Notes under the pieces: model-generated
Databases searched by the model: none
Told to the model about the DNA's origin: nothing
Seen by the model: the letters and a program-made list of their open reading frames with translations, nothing else
NCBI GenBank assembly: GCA_035632955.1
Contig: DASQFU010000056.1
Coordinates: 1 to 12,147 of the forward strand
Origin: DASQFU01 sp035632955
GTDB taxonomy: Bacteria > Eisenbacteria > RBG-16-71-46
Direction of reading: 5' to 3'
DNA: 12,147 bases
Translations under genes and position numbers: made by a program
In this document: piece after piece, positions 1-7,325 of the stretch
How positions within the stretch are numbered: the stretch's first letter is position 1
Layout: each line of letters starts with the position of its first letter

Positions 1-1826
1 GCGGCATCCGCCGTCCGCACCAGCCGCACCTCGGCGCCCGCGGCCTCGAGCAGGCCCGCCAGAGCGCGCGCCACCTCCAGGTTGTAGAGGGACGCGCGCG
101 TTCCGCTCGCTCCCATGCCGGCCGCATCGTCGCCGCCGCCATCCGGATCGAGAGCGATGCGCCGGCCATGCAATGTGCCGCCGGCGATCGCGGTCCAGCG
201 CACGGGCACCGCGGGCGCTGGCGCCGAATCCGGAAGCGCCAGCGGGCGCCAGCCCGGCAGCGCGGGAGCGCGCGCGCGTCCGGCCGAATCCAGCGCGAAG
301 GGCGCGAAACCGTGAGGCGTCACCCAGGAGAGCGCCGGCGTTCCGGTCGAATCCGACCGAAAGACGACCGGTCGCACGGCACTGTCGCCGGGCACGGCGC
401 GCAGGAATGCGGTGGCGACGCCGGGCAACGGCAGCGAGCGAATCCGGACTCCAACGCTGGGCGCCCGTCCGAAGCGGGCATCAGCGAGCGCGACCGTGAC
501 GGAACGCTCAGCCTTGGGATCGCGCCGCATTCGCGCGTAGCCCCAGGCGACACCGTCGCGAGCGACCAGCAACGTGTCGAGCGGCCGGCCGCCCGATGCC
601 ACCTTCATCCGCACGCGCATCGAGTCGAGCACCGGCAGCCCGTAGGCGTCGACGAGCCGCGCCCGGATCGCGACCGGGCCGCCGCGTTGCGGCAGACGAT
701 CGGGATAGGATTCGGTCCAGATCCGGCGCACCGGCCGGCGCACGACGAACTCGACCGAGCGCTCGCGCGCGGAGCCCTGTCCGGTGAGGGCGACGGCGAG
801 ACGAGCACGGTGGACGCCCGCCGCGAGCGGAAGATCGGGACTCCAGCGCAAGCGGTCGCCGGCGCGCACCGCACGCACCGGTGCGCCGTCGATTGTGAGC
901 TCAACGTGGTCGAACTCGCCCTGGATGCGAGCGTCTAGGCTCGGGCCGCGCCAGATCGCGGCATCGGCGTCGCCGGCCGATGGCGCCGGGCTCGCCGCCA
1001 GGGTCGCGATCACCGGCACGCGCCGAGCGAAGTAGTGCGCCAGGCCGAGCAGCAGCGCTTCCGCCTCCAGCCGCCGCTTCTCCGGCAGCGCGAGCCTCGC
1101 CTCGACGTCGGGGTTCGTGAGGTACGAGGCCTCGGTCAGCACTCCGGGCGCGCTGCCGTTGCGCAGCACGTAGTAGTTGCCGGGCAGGATGCGGTGCCGG
1201 TCGATGCCGAGATTGCGCTTGAGATAGCGATGCAGGCTCTGGGCGGCGTCGAGCGAGGGGCCTTCGTCACCGAGCTTGTAGTAGGTTTGGATCTCGTTCC
1301 GGTCGTGGGCGCCGCCCGCGTCGGCGTTGTGGTGGATCGAGACGAACAGGTCGGGCGCGAATCCCTCGGCGATCCGAACGCGCTCGGCGAGGTCGGCGCG
1401 CAGCGAGCTGTCGGCGCGGGTCAGAAAGTCCCGATCCGTCTCGCGCGTCAAGAGCACCTGGGCGCCGTGCGCCTGGAGCAGATCGCGCAGCTCGAGAGCG
1501 ACCCCGAGGTTGACCGCGGCCTCGGTCAGGCCATGGACGCCGACCGAGCCGGGGAAGAAGCCACCGTGACCCGGATCGAGGACGATGCGACGTCCGGCCA
1601 GCGCGGAGAGCCGCACCGCGTCAAGGCTGTCGGTGCGCGCCTCGTAGCCGGGCGCCGGTCGCGCGATCGGAGGGACCGGCGGCGGCGCCGGAGGCGGTGC
1701 CGTGATGCGCGGGGCGCAGCCGACCGTGACGGCGGCCAGCGCGATGGTCCATCCCATCGCGACGAGCGCGCGCGGCCCCGCCGGCCAGCCGCGCCGCCAC
1801 GCGCGAGAAGGGTCGCCAGCGCTCAT
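1..1826 (-). CDS. N-acetylmuramoyl-L-alanine amidase with tandem Amidase_3 domains (3' end cut by window edge)
   Basis: Zinc hydrolase that cleaves the amide bond between N-acetylmuramic acid and L-alanine in peptidoglycan, acting in the periplasm. Read from ATG at 1826, 608 codons are open to the left edge with no stop. Residues 19-37 are a hydrophobic signal ending in VTVGC, so this may be a lipoprotein at Cys37, although Thr at -3 is a weak lipobox. A Pro-rich linker (about 42-60) follows. The Amidase_3 domain (about 79-268) has all expected zinc ligands: His87 in DPGHGG, Glu102, and His165 in SIHHN. It also has the catalytic Glu232 in VLTEASYLTN. Residues about 285-550 look like beta-sandwich (Ig-like) modules. 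From about 556 a second Amidase_3-like domain begins, but its first motif reads DPDGGG at 560-565. No strong Shine-Dalgarno precedes the start; Met24 is an alternative. The gene is divergent from the liv operon. The family call is firm; the target bond in vivo and the role of the second domain are inferred. Confidence 0.92.
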   Translation of the reverse strand, partial: MSAGDPSRAWRRGWPAGPRALVAMGWTIALAAVTVGCAPRITAPPPAPPPVPPIARPAPGYEARTDSLDAVRLSALAGRRIVLDPGHGGFFPGSVGVHGLTEAAVNLGVALELRDLLQAHGAQVLLTRETDRDFLTRADSSLRADLAERVRIAEGFAPDLFVSIHHNADAGGAHDRNEIQTYYKLGDEGPSLDAAQSLHRYLKRNLGIDRHRILPGNYYVLRNGSAPGVLTEASYLTNPDVEARLALPEKRRLEAEALLLGLAHYFARRVPVIATLAASPAPSAGDADAAIWRGPSLDARIQGEFDHVELTIDGAPVRAVRAGDRLRWSPDLPLAAGVHRARLAVALTGQGSARERSVEFVVRRPVRRIWTESYPDRLPQRGGPVAIRARLVDAYGLPVLDSMRVRMKVASGGRPLDTLLVARDGVAWGYARMRRDPKAERSVTVALADARFGRAPSVGVRIRSLPLPGVATAFLRAVPGDSAVRPVVFRSDSTGTPALSWVTPHGFAPFALDSAGRARAPALPGWRPLALPDSAPAPAVPVRWTAIAGGTLHGRRIALDPDGGGDDAAGMGASGTRASLYNLEVARALAGLLEAAGAEVRLVRTADA

Positions 1827-2036
1827 GGCGGGCACCCTAGCAGACCGATCGCGGCCGGCCAACATAAGCCGCGGGAATCATTTGGCTTGCCTCGGCGAGC
1901 GCGCGCGTGCTACCTGTCCGGGCTGATGCGAGGGTCGGCGCGGCGACACCGAGCTCGACCGCGTGGGTCGCCCGTGATCGAGATGCGCCCGCCCCGGCCG
2001 CGGCCGTTCATCCAACTCAACTTTCGAGGAGTTCCT
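1827..2036. other. Divergent intergenic region between amidase and livK
   Basis: These 210 bases must carry the promoters of both the leftward amidase gene and the rightward liv operon. I see no convincing pair of -35/-10 boxes and no GG-N10-GC sigma-54 element. The least bad rightward candidate is TTGCCT (1887-1892), 17 bases, then CTACCT (1910-1915), whose -10 is poor. An in-frame ATG at 1926 could extend LivK, but the added residues are Arg/Pro-rich with no signal character and no ribosome binding site. Confidence 0.6.
2026..2031 (+). promoter_or_regulatory. Ribosome binding site deciding the livK start
   Basis: GAGGAG lies 5 bases before ATG 2037. It fixes the start there and excludes the long upstream in-frame extension, which runs antisense through the amidase gene. 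Confidence 0.85.
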
Positions 2037-3245
2037 ATGACGTCGGATACCCGCGTGCGCCTCACGCTGCTCTGGTTTCTGCTGGTCGCAGCCACGTTCG
2101 CGCTCGGCTGCGGAGGCTCCGCGACCGAGGAGCTCGTGATCGGGGAGTTCGGCTCGCTGACCGGCAACGACGCCACCTTCGGCCAGTCGACCAAGAACGG
2201 GGTGCAGGTCGCCATCGACGAGCTGAACGCCGCCAAGCAGGGCAAGATCGGCGGGCTCAAGGTCCGGGTCGTGGTCGAGGACGACCAGGGTCGCGCCGAG
2301 GAGGCGGCCACGGTCGTGCAGAAGCTGATCAACAGTGACGGAGTGGTGGCGGTGCTCGGCGAGGTCGCGTCCTCGCGCAGCCTGGCGGCGGCGCCGCTGT
2401 GCCAGAACGCGGGTGTGCCGATGATCACCCCTTCGTCGACCAATCCGCGGGTCACGCAGGTCGGCGATTACATCTTTCGGATGTGCTTCCTCGACGACTT
2501 CCAGGGCCAGGTCATGGCCAAGTTCGCGTCGGGGGAGCTCAAGCTCACGCGGGTCGCGGTGCTCAAGGACATCCGCCAGGACTACAGCGTCGGGCTGGCG
2601 CAGTACTTCACTGAAGCGTTCAAGCAGCTCGGCGGCACGATCGTCATCGAGCAGTCGTTCAGCTCAGGCGACCAGGACTTCCGCGCGCAGCTCACCGCCA
2701 TCAAGGCCAAGAACCCGCAAGCGGTCATCCTACCGATCTACTACACGGAGGCCGGGCTGATCGGCCGCCAGGCGCGCGAGCTCGGGATCACGGTGCCGCT
2801 GATCGGCAGCGACGGCTGGGAGAGCGAGCAGCTGATTCAGATCGGCGGGGAGGCGCTCAACGGCTGCTACTACGTCAACCACTGGGCGCTCGATCAGCCG
2901 GATCCAAAGCTGCAGGAGTTCCTCACCAAGTACCGCACCGCCCACAAGTCCGACCCCGACGCGATCGGCGGGCTCGCGTACGACGCCGCGAACGTGCTGT
3001 TCGCGTCGCTCGAGCGGCTGGCCGAGCAGGACCCCGAGAGCTTCAAAGGCCTCTCGAGCAAGGCCGGAACGGAGGCGCGGCGCGCCGCCACCAAGAAGCT
3101 GCGCGACTTGATCGCCACGACCACGAACTACCCGGGCGCGACCGGCGTCATCACGCTCGACGAGAACCGCAACGCCTCCAAGCCCGCGGTCGTGATCGGC
3201 ATCGAGGGCGGTAAGAAGGTCTATAAAGCCTCGATCAGCCCCTAG
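2037..3245 (+). CDS. livK: Branched-chain amino acid ABC transporter, substrate-binding protein (LivK family)
   Basis: Periplasmic type I solute-binding protein (Peripla_BP_6/Leu-Ile-Val-binding family) that delivers ligand to LivHM. It is 402 aa. An N-terminal hydrophobic stretch (9-24) ends in FALGC, so it is probably a lipoprotein anchored at Cys25, although Ala at -3 is not ideal. The mature part opens with the family pattern LVIGEFGSLTGNDATFG (from about 33) and contains the hinge/ligand-pocket segment MITPSSTNP. It ends with a VITLDENRNASKPAVV strand typical of the family C-terminus. The length is slightly above E. coli LivK (about 369). First gene of a five-gene operon, 21 bases ahead of livH. 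Ligand identity cannot be read from sequence; members of this family also bind amides, urea or aromatic compounds. Confidence 0.93.
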   Translation: MTSDTRVRLTLLWFLLVAATFALGCGGSATEELVIGEFGSLTGNDATFGQSTKNGVQVAIDELNAAKQGKIGGLKVRVVVEDDQGRAEEAATVVQKLINSDGVVAVLGEVASSRSLAAAPLCQNAGVPMITPSSTNPRVTQVGDYIFRMCFLDDFQGQVMAKFASGELKLTRVAVLKDIRQDYSVGLAQYFTEAFKQLGGTIVIEQSFSSGDQDFRAQLTAIKAKNPQAVILPIYYTEAGLIGRQARELGITVPLIGSDGWESEQLIQIGGEALNGCYYVNHWALDQPDPKLQEFLTKYRTAHKSDPDAIGGLAYDAANVLFASLERLAEQDPESFKGLSSKAGTEARRAATKKLRDLIATTTNYPGATGVITLDENRNASKPAVVIGIEGGKKVYKASISP

Positions 3246-3266
3246 CCGCCGACCGAAACCTCTCCC

Positions 3267-4169
3267 GTGTCCGAGTTCCTCCAGCAACTGGTCAACGGGA
3301 TCACCTGGGGCAGCGTGTACGCGCTGATCGCCCTCGGCTACACGATGGTGTACGGCATCCTGCGCCTCATCAACTTTGCGCACGGTGACGTGTACATGCT
3401 GGGAGCGTTCTTCGGTTTCTACACGGCGCGGGCGCTGGGGATCGCGCAGCATCCGAGCCCTTTCGGGGCGATCCTGGTGCTGCTCGCGGCGATGGCCGGC
3501 TGCGGGCTGGTCGGCTACGTGATCGAGCGACTCGCCTACAAGCCCGTGCGCCGATCGTCCCGGCTCGCCGCCTTGATCACGGCGATCGGCGTCTCGCTGC
3601 TGATCGAGAACGCCGGCATCCTGCTGTTCGGCGCCGATCCCAAGTTCTTTCCTCAGATCATTCCCTCGCACAACGTCGCGCTCGGCGGCGGCGTGACGAT
3701 CTCGAACCAGCAGATCATCATTCTCGTCGTCTCGCTGGTGCTGATGGGGGCACTGCGCTTCATCGTGCTGTACACGCGGGTCGGCAAGGCGATGCGTGCC
3801 GTGTCCCACAGCCACACGGCCGCGGCGTTGATGGGGATCTCCGTGAACCGCATTGTCTCGTTCACGTTCGTGCTCGGCTCGATGCTCGCCGCCGCCGCGG
3901 GCGTGCTGGTGGCGCTGCAGAATCCCAAGATCGAGCCGCTGATGGGGATCATGCCGGGCCTCAAGGCGTTCGTGGCCGCGGTGCTGGGCGGGATCGGCAA
4001 CATTCCGGGGGCGGTGCTCGGCGGGCTGGTGATGGGGATCGCGGAGGTCATGGTGGTCGGCTATCTCTCGCCCACCTATCGCGACGCGATCGCGTTCGTG
4101 CTCCTGATTCTGATCCTGCTGCTGCGCCCCGCCGGCATCCTCGGCAGCTCCGCCACCGAGAAGGTGTGA
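3267..4169 (+). CDS. livH: Branched-chain amino acid ABC transporter permease LivH
   Basis: Inner-membrane permease of 300 aa (BPD_transp_2 family) that pairs with LivM to form the translocation path. It starts at GTG with no clear Shine-Dalgarno, so translation is probably coupled to livK. The opening (FLQQLVNGITWGSVYALIA, then MVYGILRLINFAHGDVYMLG) is the classic LivH signature. About eight hydrophobic segments follow. The cytoplasmic loop VGKAMRAVSHSHTAAALMGI near residues 172-191 is the expected contact for the ATPases. The C-terminus has the family stretch LKAFVAAVLGGIGNIPGAVLGG. The length matches E. coli LivH (308). Its last bases overlap the livM start by 4 bp. Confidence 0.95.
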   Translation: MSEFLQQLVNGITWGSVYALIALGYTMVYGILRLINFAHGDVYMLGAFFGFYTARALGIAQHPSPFGAILVLLAAMAGCGLVGYVIERLAYKPVRRSSRLAALITAIGVSLLIENAGILLFGADPKFFPQIIPSHNVALGGGVTISNQQIIILVVSLVLMGALRFIVLYTRVGKAMRAVSHSHTAAALMGISVNRIVSFTFVLGSMLAAAAGVLVALQNPKIEPLMGIMPGLKAFVAAVLGGIGNIPGAVLGGLVMGIAEVMVVGYLSPTYRDAIAFVLLILILLLRPAGILGSSATEKV

Positions 4170-5176
4170 AGGCGGAGCCGGTGAGACGGATCCTGTGGCT
4201 CGTGGTCGTGATCGCGCTGCTGGTCGCGCTGGACATGGGGTTGCCCCGCGTCCTCAACCCCTATCTGCTGCAGATCCTGGTCCTGTGCGGGATCAACGTG
4301 ATCCTCGCCGTGTCGCTGAACCTGATCAACGGCTTCACGGGACAGTTCTCGATCGGACACGCCGGCTTCATGGCGATCGGCGCCTACACCTCGGCGATGT
4401 TCTCGCTCACGGTCGGCCGCGGCTGGGTGTCTGCGCTGACCGCCGCCGGGATGCCGGACGCCGTCGCCTCCGGAGCGACGCTGCTGGTGGCACTGCTCGC
4501 AGGCGGCGCGCTGTCCGCGGTCGCCGGCTATCTCGTCGGTCTGCCGTCGTTGCGGCTGCGCGGCGATTACCTGGCGATCGTTACGCTCGGATTCGGCGAG
4601 ATCATTCGCGTCCTGATCCTCAATATCGACGCGGTGGGTGGCGCGCGCGGGCTGCCCGGGATCCCGGGCTGGGCCGATCTCTTCTGGGTCGGCCTCGGGG
4701 TGGTCGCGGTGATCGCCCTGTCGCGCAACCTGGCGCACAGCACCCACGGCCGGGCGCTGTTCGCGATCCGTGACGACGAGGTGGCCGCCGAGGCGCTCGG
4801 CGTCGACACGACCTCGTACAAGGTGCTGGCGTTCGTGCTGGGCGCGTTCTTCGCGGGCGTGGCGGGCGGGCTGTTCGCTCACTTCCTCTCGTACCTGAAT
4901 CCGAACTCCTTCACGTTCATCAAGAGCATCGAAGTGATCGCGATGGTGGTGCTGGGCGGTATGGGGAGCATCTCCGGCTCGGTGGTCGCGGCGCTCCTGC
5001 TCACGTTGCTGCCCGAGGTGCTGCGGCCGGTCAAGGAATACCGCATGGTCATCTACTCGCTGATGCTGATCGTGCTGATGATCACGCGCCCCCAGGGTCT
5101 GCTCGGCACGCGCGAGCTGTCGCTGGACTGGCTGCGCCGCAAACGCGCGCGCCCGGCGCCCGGAACCTCGGTGTGA
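4166..5176 (+). CDS. livM: Branched-chain amino acid ABC transporter permease LivM
   Basis: Second permease subunit, 336 aa, inner membrane. It starts at GTG inside the GTGTGA overlap with livH, so translation is coupled. Family landmarks are NLINGFTGQFSIGHAGFMAIGAY (about 51-73), PSLRLRGDYLAIVTLGFGEIIR (about 128-149), and a cytoplasmic loop HSTHGRALFAIRDDEVAAEALG (about 193-214) that should dock onto LivG/LivF. A conserved FTFIKSIEVIAMVVLGGMGS segment precedes the last helices. It is shorter than E. coli LivM (425), which has extra N-terminal helices; this compact length is usual outside enterics. The tail is basic (RRKRARP). It ends in a second GTGA overlap with livG. Confidence 0.95.
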   Translation: MKAEPVRRILWLVVVIALLVALDMGLPRVLNPYLLQILVLCGINVILAVSLNLINGFTGQFSIGHAGFMAIGAYTSAMFSLTVGRGWVSALTAAGMPDAVASGATLLVALLAGGALSAVAGYLVGLPSLRLRGDYLAIVTLGFGEIIRVLILNIDAVGGARGLPGIPGWADLFWVGLGVVAVIALSRNLAHSTHGRALFAIRDDEVAAEALGVDTTSYKVLAFVLGAFFAGVAGGLFAHFLSYLNPNSFTFIKSIEVIAMVVLGGMGSISGSVVAALLLTLLPEVLRPVKEYRMVIYSLMLIVLMITRPQGLLGTRELSLDWLRRKRARPAPGTSV

Positions 5177-5967
5177 GCGGGCCCCTGCTCGAGCTCGAGC
5201 GCGTCACGATGCAGTTCGGGGGCCTCAAGGCGGTGGCCGATCTCGACCTGCGTATCGACGCCGGCGAGCTGGTCGGGCTGATCGGCCCGAACGGCGCCGG
5301 CAAGACCACCGTGTTCAACGTCATCACCGGCGTCTACACGCCGACCGGCGGACGCATTCGCTTCGCCGGGCGCTCGATTGCAGGACTTCGGCCGCACGCG
5401 ATCGCCCGGCGCGGCATCACGCGCACCTTCCAGAACATCCGTCTGTTCGGGAGCCGGTGCTGCCGCGACAACGTCTGCATCGCCGCGCATCAGCGAACCC
5501 GCACCGGACTGTGGGATGCCGTGCTGCGCACCCACCGATTCCGGGAGGACGAGGCGGCGATGCGGGCCAGCGCCGACGAGCTGCTCGAGATCTTCGAGCT
5601 CACGCCGTGGGCCGAAACGGTGGCGGCGGAGCTGCCCTACGGGCAGCAGCGGCGGCTCGAGATCGCTCGGGCACTGGCCGGCCAGCCACAGTTGCTGCTG
5701 CTCGACGAGCCGGCTGCGGGGCTGAATCCGCAGGAGAGCGATCAGCTCATGCACTTGCTCTCGGACATCCGCACCCGCTTCCAGGTGACGATCCTGCTGA
5801 TTGAGCACGACATGCGCGTCGTCATGGGCATCTGCCGGCGGATTGCGGTGCTCGACTACGGGCTCAAGATCAGCGAAGGCACACCGGACCAGATCCGCAC
5901 CGATCCCAAAGTGATCGAAGCGTATCTGGGCGAGGAAGTGCCGGCCGACCTCGGCGCGGGGGCGTGA
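5173..5967 (+). CDS. livG: Branched-chain amino acid ABC transporter ATP-binding protein LivG
   Basis: Cytoplasmic ATPase of 264 aa that pairs with LivF to drive the LivHM permease. Walker A is GPNGAGKTT (Lys44), the Q-loop Gln is 87 in RTFQNIRLF, the signature is the LivG-type LPYGQQRRLEIARAL (154-168), Walker B is LLLLDEPAAGLN (Asp178, Glu179), and the switch His is 212 in IEHDM. The C-terminal AYLGEE is the family ending. GTG start at 5173, overlapping livM by 4 bp. One oddity: right after the Q-loop helix the protein reads GSRCCRDNVCIAAHQ. Family members usually have acidic/hydrophobic residues there (PEMTVLENV-like), so three cysteines (96, 97, 102) cluster unusually. The fold and catalytic set are otherwise intact. 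Confidence 0.95.
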   Translation: MSGPLLELERVTMQFGGLKAVADLDLRIDAGELVGLIGPNGAGKTTVFNVITGVYTPTGGRIRFAGRSIAGLRPHAIARRGITRTFQNIRLFGSRCCRDNVCIAAHQRTRTGLWDAVLRTHRFREDEAAMRASADELLEIFELTPWAETVAAELPYGQQRRLEIARALAGQPQLLLLDEPAAGLNPQESDQLMHLLSDIRTRFQVTILLIEHDMRVVMGICRRIAVLDYGLKISEGTPDQIRTDPKVIEAYLGEEVPADLGAGA

Positions 5968-5968
5968 G

Positions 5969-6676
<708 letters not shown>

Positions 6677-6740
6677 GCGCGGAACCTCCGCGCGGTTTGC
6701 CCGCCCGAATCGAGCCACGACCTGCAAACTGCACGCGACC

Positions 6741-6788
6741 CGCTGGGGCGATTGGCCCCTGCGTGTTTGGGGTTTTTGACCTTTTTTT
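6741..6788 (+). terminator. Intrinsic terminator of the liv operon
   Basis: The left arm CGCTGGGGC (6741-6749) pairs with GCCCCTGCG (6755-6763) around the loop GATTG: five G-C pairs, one T/T mismatch, then three more G-C pairs. It is followed at once by TGTTT and, further on, by T5 (6773-6777) and T7 (6782-6788), the longest T-run I see in the window. Position (64 bases after the livF stop) and structure both fit Rho-independent termination, separating the transporter from the pilus locus. Confidence 0.8.
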
Positions 6789-6900
6789 ATCCTGCGACGG
6801 CGCGCACGCGGTCCGTCCGGCTGACGGCCACAGCACCTCCGGCGGTGCATTCGCTTCGATTCGCTCGCGTTGCGCGCACGCGCGACTTCCCATCGAGCTC

Positions 6901-6916
6901 TGGCCTGCCTCTTGCG
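6901..6916 (+). promoter_or_regulatory. Sigma-54 (RpoN)-type -24/-12 promoter for the pilin genes
   Basis: TGGC at 6901-6904 and TTGC at 6912-6915 sit in the spacing sigma-54 requires: GG (6902-6903), exactly 10 bases, then GC (6914-6915). Compared with the consensus TGGCACGNNNNTTGCW, the internal AC is CT and the final W is G. The expected transcription start is near 6926-6928, giving a pilin leader of about 146 nt. Sigma-54 control with an enhancer-binding protein is known for many pilin genes (PilR/PilA). Applying it to this Flp locus is inference. Confidence 0.6.
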
Positions 6917-7020
6917 TTCCACGAAGGCAATACCTAGCGGGTTCACGGTGGCGCCAGCCGCAAGCCCCTGAAAACCGAGGGTCGTGGTGAGGTCGTCGAA
7001 TGGCGGCCACGCGTGTTCAC

Positions 7021-7037
7021 TCCGGCTTTGGGCCGGA
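7021..7037 (+). other. Hairpin in the flp leader
   Basis: TCCGGC (7021-7026) and GCCGGA (7032-7037) form a perfect 6-bp stem around TTTGG. It lies 18 bases upstream of the GAGGAG ribosome binding site of the first pilin gene. It could stabilise the abundant pilin mRNA or limit ribosome access; neither is shown by sequence. Confidence 0.5.
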
Positions 7038-7055
7038 TCACAAGGGTCCCCAGCA

Positions 7056-7061
7056 GAGGAG
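7056..7061 (+). promoter_or_regulatory. Ribosome binding site deciding the first flp start
   Basis: GAGGAG lies 11 bases before ATG 7073, somewhat longer than usual. The second pilin gene repeats the arrangement with GAGGAG at 7405-7410 and 10 bases to its ATG. An upstream in-frame ATG at 7013 would add 20 residues and destroy the normal short prepilin leader, so 7073 is chosen. Confidence 0.8.
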
Positions 7062-7072
7062 TTGAATCAGTC

Positions 7073-7255
7073 ATGTTGAACCTGTTCCGTAACTTCGTGC
7101 GCGATGAGAACGGTGAAGACTTGATCGAGTACGGCCTGCTGGCGGCGTTCGTGGCGGCGGTGGCGCTGGTCACCATCATCGCGGATCCGCTTGGCATCAA
7201 GCAGTCGCTCACGGCCGCGTTCCAGAAGGCCAAGGACGCTCTCGACAACTCGTAG
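7073..7255 (+). CDS. flp: Flp-type prepilin (probable major pilin)
   Basis: Structural subunit of a type IVc (Tad/Flp) pilus, 60 aa. The 14-residue leader MLNLFRNFVRDENG carries basic residues and ends in Gly14, where prepilin peptidase should cut. The mature N-terminus EDLIEYGLLAAF has Glu at +5 and Tyr at +6, the hallmark of Flp pilins, followed by a hydrophobic helix to about residue 36. After the helix comes ADPLGIKQSLTAAFQKAKDAL, with a DPLGIK motif that the second pilin shares. Mature length is 46 residues, within the Flp range. It is the first gene after the sigma-54-type promoter and is followed by a stable stem-loop, both consistent with high expression. Confidence 0.93.
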   Translation: MLNLFRNFVRDENGEDLIEYGLLAAFVAAVALVTIIADPLGIKQSLTAAFQKAKDALDNS

Positions 7256-7290
7256 TCGTCGGAACACCGCAGCACTCTCGGTTTCTCCCC

Positions 7291-7325
7291 CCGGACGTCG
7301 CGGCCCACAGGGCCGCGCGTTCCGG
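7291..7325 (+). other. Long stem-loop between the two flp genes
   Basis: CCGG-ACG-(T)-CGCGGCCC, loop ACA, then GGGCCGCG-CGT-(T)-CCGG: 15 base pairs with one bulged T on each side, the inner 8 bp being perfect. It lies 35 bases after the first flp stop. No T-run follows (the next bases are AGGAG), so it is not a standard intrinsic terminator. It more likely protects the 3' end of a processed major-pilin transcript or lowers read-through into the downstream genes. GGAGGAG directly after it is not followed by a start codon in range. Confidence 0.75.

Larger units (their letters stand above)
6789..7072 (+). promoter_or_regulatory. Control region and leader of the Tad pilus locus
   Basis: No gene is supported here. 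The region holds two adjacent dyads upstream of the promoter: CCGTC/GACGG at 6813-6827 and GCACC/GGTGC at 6833-6848. It also holds a 10-bp-spaced direct repeat of TTCGCT (6850-6855, 6860-6865), an imperfect 18-bp inverted repeat (6869-6886), the sigma-54-type element at 6901-6916, and a leader of about 146 nt. The leader contains hairpin-forming arms, the clearest being TCCGGC/GCCGGA at 7021-7037. Short dyads arise often by chance at this GC content, so only the promoter element and the leader hairpin are argued separately. Confidence 0.55.

Noticed and set aside
168..938. A 256-codon plus-strand frame
   Set aside because: It is antisense to the amidase coding sequence, has Arg/Pro/His-rich low-complexity content, and is a GC-driven shadow.
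1884..1897. Sigma-54 element upstream of livK
   Set aside because: The TTGGC and downstream bases miss the GG-N10-GC spacing by one base.
1887..1915. Sigma-70 promoter TTGCCT-N17-CTACCT for livK
   Set aside because: The -10 matches the consensus poorly. It is mentioned in the intergenic entry only.
1035..2036. A 736-codon plus-strand frame starting at 1035 and ending with livK
   Set aside because: The part before 2037 runs antisense to the amidase, is Arg/Gly-rich with no recognisable domain, and the GAGGAG site fixes LivK at 2037.
2730..3815. A 361-codon minus-strand frame, and similar long ones at 4076-4882, 5053-5991, 5870-6946 and 10664-12022
   Set aside because: Each lies antisense to a liv or cpa gene with intact family motifs, and their translations are rich in Arg, His, Asp and Gln without domains.
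6925..6990. c-di-GMP (GEMM) riboswitch in the flp leader
   Set aside because: Fragments resemble GGCAAACC and CGCAAAGCC, but there is no GNRA-capped stem between them and no GGCCUAA-like receptor, so the consensus is not met.
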